In this document: positions 44,199 to 50,139 of the stretch, piece by piece
How the letters are laid out: each line of letters opens with the position of its first letter
Position numbering within the stretch: the first letter of the stretch is position 1
NCBI GenBank assembly: GCA_945893365.1
Contig: CAMDED010000042.1
Coordinates: forward strand, 1 to 50,139
Direction of reading: 5' to 3'
Length of the DNA stretch: 50,139 bases
DNA from: Candidatus Sulfopaludibacter sp. SbA3
Lineage (GTDB): Bacteria; Acidobacteriota; Terriglobia; Bryobacterales; Bryobacteraceae
Program-made: the position numbers and the translations under genes
The notes under the pieces: generated by a model
Seen by the model: only the letters and a program-made list of their open reading frames with translations
Databases searched by the model: none
What the model was told of the DNA's origin: nothing

Positions 44199-45821
44199 AT
44201 GCAATGGCGGCTATTTTCGCTAATCGCCTGCGTCCCTTGGGCGGTCTGCGCGCAGCCTGATGCTGCGCGCCGGCTTCAGGAGGGAATCGATCTCGCGGAA
44301 AGCCGGGGAGACTGCCGCTCCGCGATCCCGGTCTTTGAGGACGTCGCGAAACAACGCAACCGCGATCTCGCTGCCCGTGGGTTGCTCTACGCGGGCCGGT
44401 GCTACGAGTTGCTTGGCAGCGTCAAAGCTGCCGCTGTCTACCGTCAAGTCGCCGCGAAATTTCGCGACCGGGGCGAGTACGCGTCCGAGGCCGAGTCAAG
44501 GCTTTCAGCGCTCGGAGCGTCTCCTTTATCCGGGAGAACGGGTGCGGCAACCCTGGCATCGCGCGTTCTAAAACTGATTCCCGTCGGAAAAGTGCCGTAT
44601 CGGGCCGTGATGGCGGCATCTGGCGGCGAAGTGTACGTCAGTAATGCCGGCGACGACTCCATCACCGTAATCGACACAACTACAGACTTGGCCGTAGCCA
44701 ATCTCCCGGTCCGCCATCCCGGTGCCGTGACCGCCTCGGCCGATGGAAGAACAGTCTACGCCGGCAGTTACCCGGAGCACTCCCTCTCCATCATCGATAC
44801 CCGAACCAAGGCAGTTAGGACGGTAGATCCGGGCGGTCCGGTCCGCGACATCGCGCCAACAACCGATGGCAGCAGCGTTTACATCTCGTTGGGTCACTCC
44901 GGCCTCCGCAAGCTCGATGTTGCCAGCGGAACCATTAGCGAAGTCGCGACTCCCCCCTGCCCCACGCATCTTGCGATCCCTCCCATGGGACAAGTCTTGT
45001 GGATCGGATACCAATGCGGCGGTCCTGGTGGACGTCCGGGGCATGACGTTATCGGAAAGTTCGATACCGCATCCGGCGCCCTCGTGAACACGATCACGGG
45101 CTTGGCCAACGTAGCCGGTGTCATGAGCATCTCGCCGGACGGCTCGACAATGTGGGCGCAAGGTCAGGACGCCTGCACTCACCCGAAATATGACCACATC
45201 GGATGTCCGCCTGGGGCAAAGGCGGTTATCCACGCCATTGATCTCAGAAATGAGACCGTCATCAGGACACTTGGGTTTGGCGGCTCCGTCGGCTACACGA
45301 CGTTCCTGCCCCGCACCCGCTTGGCCGCGGTTGGAACGGGCGACCAGTTATTGTTTTTCGATTCACGTACTCTGAAGCCCGCTGGATCCATGCCGATCCC
45401 GACGATCGGGGGCCTCGCGTACACTTCAGACGGCCTGCGCGCGTATGCGCCGTTGCGGGAACAGGGAGCAGTCGCCGTCCTGGAGATGTTTCTCACGGCG
45501 GTCGTGAGAGTTGCGTCTCACGAGTCTATTGTCCAACGCGCCGGTTCGCTGATCAGGTTAGTGTTGGATAGCACCATCAACGTAAGGGACGTCGATCCGG
45601 CGTCGATTCGCTTTGCAGGAGCGCCGGCGGTCCCCCCGTCCTTCGGAAAGCCGCTGGTTTCTATCGGAAATTTTGTGACAGTGGGCGAACCGGATCTGGC
45701 CTTTTACGTTCGCGCGGACGCTCTGAGCATCCGTCCGGGCACCCGCGAAGTACTCTTCCAGGCCCAGACTCGCGGCGGATTCCCCATTCGAGCCTTGGTT
45801 CCCGTCAACATGGCCCCCTGA
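44199..45821 (+). CDS. secreted YncE-like beta-propeller protein
   Basis: 540 aa with a signal peptide (about 1-19, ending VCAQP). Residues 20-105 form TPR-like helices (LAARGLLYAGRCYELLGSVK). Residues about 125-430 hold YVTN/YncE-type beta-propeller repeats (EVYVSNAGDDSITVIDTTTD, TVYAGSYPEHSLSIIDTRTK). The last 100 residues form a separate beta domain. Such proteins bind ligands or partners outside the cell; the role is unknown. It follows the PEP-CTERM gene by 65 bp with a small hairpin in the gap, and they may form one unit. Confidence 0.8.
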   Translation: MQWRLFSLIACVPWAVCAQPDAARRLQEGIDLAESRGDCRSAIPVFEDVAKQRNRDLAARGLLYAGRCYELLGSVKAAAVYRQVAAKFRDRGEYASEAESRLSALGASPLSGRTGAATLASRVLKLIPVGKVPYRAVMAASGGEVYVSNAGDDSITVIDTTTDLAVANLPVRHPGAVTASADGRTVYAGSYPEHSLSIIDTRTKAVRTVDPGGPVRDIAPTTDGSSVYISLGHSGLRKLDVASGTISEVATPPCPTHLAIPPMGQVLWIGYQCGGPGGRPGHDVIGKFDTASGALVNTITGLANVAGVMSISPDGSTMWAQGQDACTHPKYDHIGCPPGAKAVIHAIDLRNETVIRTLGFGGSVGYTTFLPRTRLAAVGTGDQLLFFDSRTLKPAGSMPIPTIGGLAYTSDGLRAYAPLREQGAVAVLEMFLTAVVRVASHESIVQRAGSLIRLVLDSTINVRDVDPASIRFAGAPAVPPSFGKPLVSIGNFVTVGEPDLAFYVRADALSIRPGTREVLFQAQTRGGFPIRALVPVNMAP

Positions 45822-45869
45822 AACGCCTCGCACCGATTGCAGAAGTTCGCGCGTCCAATACCGCTCATC

Positions 45870-46385
45870 TCACCTCCGTGGTTCCGCGCCCGTCGCGCTC
45901 CTTAACTTAATTGGGACTATAGTTCCGGTAGGCTCGTCGAGCATTTCGACGGCGTGCGCGACACGCTGGCCGGACCCATGCTGGCGCGCGCCTGCTTCGA
46001 GCTGCAGCATGCAGCCCGGATTCGCCGTCACAATCACGCGCGCTTTGCTGGCATTGACGTTCGCCATCTTGCTTTCGAGAACGTCCATCGCCATTTCGTT
46101 CTGAAGGACATTGTAAATGCCAGCGCTGCCGCAACAGATCGGCAAGCGGCTCTCCTTGAATTGAAGTCCGGGAATCGCGGCGAGGCAGGACCACTTCACA
46201 TCCATTCTTTTTGCAGCACGCGCACCGTGGCTTCGTTGAGCCGGGCGAATGAAACGTTTGCGATGAAGCCGGCCATCATGGCGACGCGGTAACGCTGCTC
46301 GCCCTCCGCCGGAAAGGTCTGCCCGGTCTTGTTGAAGAGGAACCGGGGTGCGGCCGGAGGCGTCAGAGCTTCGAGCGCGCCAAGC
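45870..46385 (-). pseudogene. glcF: glycolate oxidase iron-sulfur subunit remnant
   Basis: Minus-strand pieces of a GlcF-like protein in three frames. The first, ALEALTPPAAPRFLFNKTGQ to LNEATVRVLQK, is shifted at an A-run (46208-46212) and continues briefly as NGCEVVLP. After that the frame changes again and jumps to LAAIPGLQFKESRLPICCGS, IYNVLQNEMAMDVLES and TANPGCMLQLEAGARQ, the C-terminal region. The part between, about 130 residues including CCG motifs, is missing. Only about 160 residues of the usual 430 remain, so the gene is dead. Confidence 0.82.
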
Positions 46386-46640
46386 CGGCGGGGTTGTTAT
46401 TCTGTTCGGCGCAGGCCACCTCGCAGCAGCGGCAACCGATGCACTTCGTCATGTCGAAGTGGAAGCGTATTGTTCGCCGGGCGCAAGAGGAGCGTCCGGA
46501 ATGCGTCCGGCCGGGACAGTCGCTGGTGCGCGGCAGGCTGCGGGGCGCATCGTGCTCCGCCGTGAGCCGGAACAGCAGGCCGTCGTCCGTAGCGCGTTTC
46601 GAGGGGAAGATGCAAAAATGGCGTCCTCCATAGTAGCGGG
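46363..46640 (-). pseudogene. fragment of a ferredoxin-like [4Fe-4S] oxidoreductase subunit
   Basis: Minus-strand FHFDMTKCIGCRCCEVACAE ending at a TGA (46363-46365). The CX2CX2CX3C motif is that of the electron-transfer subunits of molybdopterin oxidoreductases (NrfC-like). An upstream piece in another frame (APGEQY) completes the usual run-up, implying one frameshift. It is truncated at the 3' side where the glcF remnant begins, so two unrelated broken genes are joined. Confidence 0.65.
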
Positions 46641-46725
46641 AGCCGGTCCGCTTGGAAATCGAATTGATCTATCGGGTTAATGCGACGGCGATTCCCGATG
46701 ATGCGACGCCGCGTCGCGCTCACCG

Positions 46726-49413
46726 CTATTCCTGCCGAAGGGCGGACATCGGATCGACTCTCGATGCGCGAAACGCCGGAATGAAACTCGCGGCCAAGGC
46801 AACGGCCGCCAGCACCGCCGCGGCGGCAATGAGTGTCGCAGGGTCTTGCGGTTTCAGGCCGAATAGCAAGCTCTCGGCGCTGCGCGAAACCGCAAGCGAC
46901 ATGGCCGCGCCGCCGACGATACCTATCGCGAGCAACGCCGCCACCTGACGAAGAATCAGCCGGAGGATGCCGGCGCGGCTGGCTCCCAGGGCGAGCCGGA
47001 TTCCGATCTCGCTTTGACGCTTCGCCACCATATAGGAGATGACTCCGTAGAGTCCGATCATCGCGAGTAACGCCGCCAGAGCGCCGAAAAATCCGGACAG
47101 CCAGGCGAGCGTACGCTCGCGGACAAGGCCGTCGTTCACCATCTCCCGCAAGATTTCGGAGCGCACGTAGATCTGGGGGTTGGCCGATGCGATCACCCGC
47201 TGAATTGCGGAGGCGACCTGATTGGAAGGCAGCGAAGACCGGGTCATGACCGCCATCCAGGGCCCGCTGCGGGGATTCTGGCTCTGGGGCGCATACGATA
47301 CCTGCGGGATCTCCTCGCGCAGCGCCGCGTACTTCACGTCTTTCGCGACCCCGACGATCTCATGGACCATTTCCGGATAACCCGGCTCCGCACGACTGAT
47401 GACCGTCCTTCCAATCGGGCTCTCACCGCCGAAAATGCGCTTTGCGAAGGTTTCGTTGACGATGATCACCTTGCGCGAATTCGCCGTGTCGAGATCGTTG
47501 AAGTCGCGTCCGGCGGTCAAGCGAATCCCAATGGTCTCAAGGTAACGCGGCCGGATCCACGTGAACTTCGACCAGTCCTTCCCCGTGCCCTCGAAGCCAG
47601 GCGCGCGAATGCCCAGTGTCCAGCTCGAGCCGCTAAGCGGAGTGTTGGTCGTCGTGGAAGCCGACTGAATACCGGGAATCTCCCGTACCTTCGCGAGCAA
47701 ATCGTCCTGAAACGCCGGGATCATTTCCTTCGCTACGCTCAGGCGTCCGAAGTCGATGTACGACGCCACGAGTCCCTCCTGGCGGAAACCGGTGTCGAGA
47801 GTGGCCAGGTTCCGGAAGCTGTTGACGAAGAGCAGAGCGCCAGTGACCAGGACCAATGAAATCGCGACCTGCGCCGCGATCAGGGCTTGTTGGAATCCGA
47901 AGCGCCGCCGGTCCGCGGTGGTCCCGCGGCCGCCGGACTTCATGGCCGACGACGCGTCGATTCCAGTCGAGCGAAGAGCGGGCGCCAATCCGAATAGCAC
48001 GCAGGTCGCGACCGCCACGAAAGTCGTGAAGGCAAGCATGCGCCAGTCGGCCGCAAGGTCAAGTTGAAAAGAATCGCGCTGCGTGCTGATGAAACGAATG
48101 AGCAGTTGACTCAAGAGGAGCGCAACGCCCGCGCCCAAGGCCCCGCCCATTACGGCGAGAAGAAGGCTCTCGGACAGCAACTGAAAAATCAAACGGGGGC
48201 GCGATGCGCCGATCGCCAACCGGACCGCGATCTCCCGTTCACGCGCCGCCGCTCGCGCGAGCAGCAGGTTGGCGAGATTCGCACACGCGATCAAGAGCAC
48301 CAGTGCCGTGATGCCGAGCAGCAGCCAGAGTGAAGTCTGGTAGTCCTTGCGCAACCGGCTGACGCCCCTTCCTCCGGGCTCGGCCGTTAGGCGAAAGTTA
48401 TGCCAGGTCCGCATGGAGTTTGCGCCGTAACCGGTGGGCGCTGCCGCCTCGAACAGCGCGGGGCTGATGGCCTTCACATGCGCGGCGGCGCGCGTCAGCG
48501 TCCAATCCGGCTTGAGGCGTCCGTGGACGATGAGCGACCAGAGGTCGCGGCGCTCAAGCGGGTATCCCCAAAGGGCGCGCGTGCAGACGGGGAGCGCGAT
48601 ATCGAAAGTCTTACCTACTTCGAGCCCCGTGAATTCCGGCGGCGTTACGCCGACGATGGAGAAGGGGCGATCGTTGAGGACGAGCCGGGCTCCGATCACG
48701 TCGTCCCGGCCGCCCCATTCGCGCTGCCAGAACGAATGGCTGATCACGGCGGGGCCAGTGCCACAGCCTCGCTGGTCGTCTTCCAGCGCGAGCAGGCGGC
48801 CGCGGTGCGGAAGCACGCCTAGGGTCTGGAAAGCGGCGCCGCTCACAAAGAGTCCGTCCGCGATTTTGAGCTGGTTCCCGGTGCCCCACCCGATCCTGTC
48901 GACGCCGCAGGCGAAGACGCTCGAGAATGCCTGCTGATGGTCGCGGATTTGCTCCCAGAGCGGATAGGTTACCTCGGCGATCCAGCCGTTTCCGACACCC
49001 CACCCGCCATGTCCGCCCGCGATCTTCACTTCCGCCAACTCATGCGGATTTTGCACTGGCAGGCTGCGGAGGCGAACGGCATTCAGCAATTGAAAGATCG
49101 CCGTGTTCGCCCCTATGCCGAGGGCGAGAGACAGGACGGCGGTCGCCGCAAAGCCGGGACTGAGCCGAAGCTGCCGCAGACCGTATTTCACATCATGCCA
49201 AATCGTTTCCATGGGTCGAATGCCGTTCATTTCGTACGTCGCCTCCCGAACCAGAGTTGAATTGCCGAACTTGCGCCGGGCCGCCTCGCGAGCCTCGCTG
49301 GGGTTCATGCCACGCGCGAGGTTGCGGTCGATCTCGTGCGCGATGTAGGAGTCGATCTCGCCCGCGAGCTCTCGATCCCGTTCCCTTCTCCGAAAGAACC
49401 TGCGGAAACTCAT
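46726..49413 (-). CDS. ADOP-type ABC transporter permease (MacB/FtsX-like, duplicated)
   Basis: 895-aa permease of the acidobacterial duplicated orphan permease family. A cytoplasmic N-terminal segment (LAGEIDSYIAHEIDRNLARG) precedes the first TM (GFAATAVLSLALGIGANTAI). Two MacB-type periplasmic domains and FtsX-type TM triplets follow (LLLGITALVLLIACANLANL, SEIGIRLALGASRAGILRL), with an end ...RASRVDPMSALRQE. It lacks an ATPase domain and none is nearby. A GGAG 9 nt before ATG 49413 is the best start; ATG 49419, directly after the PadR stop, is the alternative. It is cotranscribed with the PadR gene, the usual ADOP arrangement. Confidence 0.92.
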   Translation of the reverse strand: MSFRRFFRRRERDRELAGEIDSYIAHEIDRNLARGMNPSEAREAARRKFGNSTLVREATYEMNGIRPMETIWHDVKYGLRQLRLSPGFAATAVLSLALGIGANTAIFQLLNAVRLRSLPVQNPHELAEVKIAGGHGGWGVGNGWIAEVTYPLWEQIRDHQQAFSSVFACGVDRIGWGTGNQLKIADGLFVSGAAFQTLGVLPHRGRLLALEDDQRGCGTGPAVISHSFWQREWGGRDDVIGARLVLNDRPFSIVGVTPPEFTGLEVGKTFDIALPVCTRALWGYPLERRDLWSLIVHGRLKPDWTLTRAAAHVKAISPALFEAAAPTGYGANSMRTWHNFRLTAEPGGRGVSRLRKDYQTSLWLLLGITALVLLIACANLANLLLARAAAREREIAVRLAIGASRPRLIFQLLSESLLLAVMGGALGAGVALLLSQLLIRFISTQRDSFQLDLAADWRMLAFTTFVAVATCVLFGLAPALRSTGIDASSAMKSGGRGTTADRRRFGFQQALIAAQVAISLVLVTGALLFVNSFRNLATLDTGFRQEGLVASYIDFGRLSVAKEMIPAFQDDLLAKVREIPGIQSASTTTNTPLSGSSWTLGIRAPGFEGTGKDWSKFTWIRPRYLETIGIRLTAGRDFNDLDTANSRKVIIVNETFAKRIFGGESPIGRTVISRAEPGYPEMVHEIVGVAKDVKYAALREEIPQVSYAPQSQNPRSGPWMAVMTRSSLPSNQVASAIQRVIASANPQIYVRSEILREMVNDGLVRERTLAWLSGFFGALAALLAMIGLYGVISYMVAKRQSEIGIRLALGASRAGILRLILRQVAALLAIGIVGGAAMSLAVSRSAESLLFGLKPQDPATLIAAAAVLAAVALAASFIPAFRASRVDPMSALRQE

Positions 49414-49419
49414 GGTCAT

Positions 49420-49773
49420 TTACTCCGTAGCCGGCCCTAACACTCGCGTGACGGCGCGAACGAGCGATTCCCAGCGGCTCCGCTCCGTTGAGAGCCGCCC
49501 TTTGCCCTTCGGCGTGATGCGATAGTACTTGGCCTTGCGGTTGTTTTCGGAGGTTCCCCAAAAGGACGCGATCATACCTTGATCCTCCAGCCGGTGAAGG
49601 GAAGGATAAAGAGAGCCGTGCTCAACCTGGAGGACTTCGTCGGAGGAACGCTCGATGGCGTAAGCGATAGTGTGGCCGTGAGCGGGGCCGGGCGCGAGCG
49701 TCTTCAGGACCAGCATGTCGAGAGTGCCCTGGAGCATGTCTCCCCTTCCGTCCGATCGGGTTTTCCTGGGCAT
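49420..49773 (-). CDS. PadR-family transcriptional regulator
   Basis: 117-aa winged-helix regulator: LQGTLDMLVLKTLAPGPAHG, YAIERSSDEVLQVEHGSLYP and YYRITPKGKGRLSTERSRW are standard PadR text. It starts at ATG 49773; an in-frame TTG at 49791 is less likely. It precedes the ADOP permease directly and probably represses their common promoter. Confidence 0.93.
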   Translation of the reverse strand: MPRKTRSDGRGDMLQGTLDMLVLKTLAPGPAHGHTIAYAIERSSDEVLQVEHGSLYPSLHRLEDQGMIASFWGTSENNRKAKYYRITPKGKGRLSTERSRWESLVRAVTRVLGPATE

Positions 49774-50139
49774 AACAGTAGCATACCACAAGACAGTCTA
49801 GTGGACGAAATAGCGTAAACAGGCTGTGAGTAGGGGAGGGAACATGGCCTCCAATAGATTGTCTTTTGAAGGGGCGGCGCAGGGGATTTTACGAAAGCAT
49901 ACTTCGGAAGCCAGGAAGGAGGCACACTTCACCCACGCGAACGGAATTGATTTTTGCGGGAGTCGCCGCCTTGCGTTGGGCAACCCAAAAGGCTGCCCAA
50001 CGAGGTGCGGGGAGATCGAACGACTTTAAGGGACTGGCCACATCGAGGAGTGGTTCCCAATGGGAGCACGGGTCCGAAAGCCAGCTATGAGGTCCAATCT
50101 CCGCTTTTTCAGAAAACGCGTTTTCCTTTCCTATCCGGT
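49774..50139. other. right end of window, non-coding
   Basis: 366 bp with no recognisable gene. Contains a 9-bp inverted repeat (CGTTGGGCA at 49974-49982 with TGCCCAACG at 49994-50002) and a perfect palindrome GAAAACGCGTTTTC (50112-50125). No T-run follows the hairpin. The PadR promoter should lie near 49780-49850, but I see no good -10. Confidence 0.4.

Noticed and set aside
50112-50125. perfect palindrome GAAAACGCGTTTTC
   Set aside because: A single 14-bp palindrome near the window edge with no neighbouring gene start; nothing ties it to a function.

Overview
The window looks like chromosome of a high-GC Acidobacteriota, most likely the Bryobacterales/Solibacter lineage. The pointers are a PadR regulator next to a long duplicated-permease (ADOP-type) protein, a DUF1549/DUF1553 plus DUF1501 pair, a fused indolepyruvate-ferredoxin-oxidoreductase-like protein, a PEP-CTERM protein, and many genes joined by 4-bp ATGA overlaps. 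This is inference from gene content. I saw no rRNA, complete tRNA or CRISPR array.

Layout. 1-5.9 kb: a translationally coupled run of XPB-type helicase, helicase-associated protein and exported M49 dipeptidyl peptidase III. 5.98-6.12 kb: a 140-bp MITE-like element with 17-bp perfect inverted ends and a 5-bp target duplication. 6.4-9.0 kb (minus): a secreted protein, an SPL/Rv2578c-like radical SAM protein and queA, which apparently starts at CTG. 9.0-11 kb: a NarL-type two-component pair. 11-14.8 kb (minus): M20 peptidase, infA, a cold-shock gene with a structured leader, and an enolase-superfamily enzyme. 15.2-19.5 kb: DUF1553 protein, Tat-exported DUF1501 protein and an ECF sigma factor.

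19.5-25.8 kb is an accessory island. It carries an apparently intact coupled pair: an HEXXH metallopeptidase-like/ankyrin-repeat protein and a leucine-rich-repeat protein. The LRR protein has a membrane-like segment, a small beta-rich domain and a detachable-looking C-terminal helical module with its own strong internal ribosome-binding site. Around the pair is gene debris: an antitoxin-like gene, a RelE-like toxin broken by an amber codon, a second copy of the toxin 3' end, a possible PIN-domain scrap and short direct repeats. The pair is my best candidate for an undescribed (conflict or effector-type) system.

25.8-31.4 kb is a tightly overlapping pyrimidine (hydantoin/uracil) catabolic operon: preA, dihydropyrimidinase, NCS1 transporter and (methyl)malonate-semialdehyde dehydrogenase. 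It is followed by an exported methyltransferase-like protein and the fused 2-oxoacid:ferredoxin oxidoreductase (32.1-35.5 kb). 35.7-40.4 kb (minus) is a periplasmic molybdenum hydroxylase operon (Tat-exported 2Fe-2S, Mo-binding and FAD subunits) ending in a 73-aa Cys-rich protein, then a secreted DUF1326-like protein and a clear intrinsic terminator. 40.5-45.8 kb holds an OmpR-type two-component pair, a PEP-CTERM protein and a YncE-like beta-propeller protein. 45.9-46.6 kb is a chimera of broken Fe-S oxidoreductase genes (glcF plus a ferredoxin-like subunit). 46.7-49.8 kb (minus) is the PadR/ADOP permease pair.
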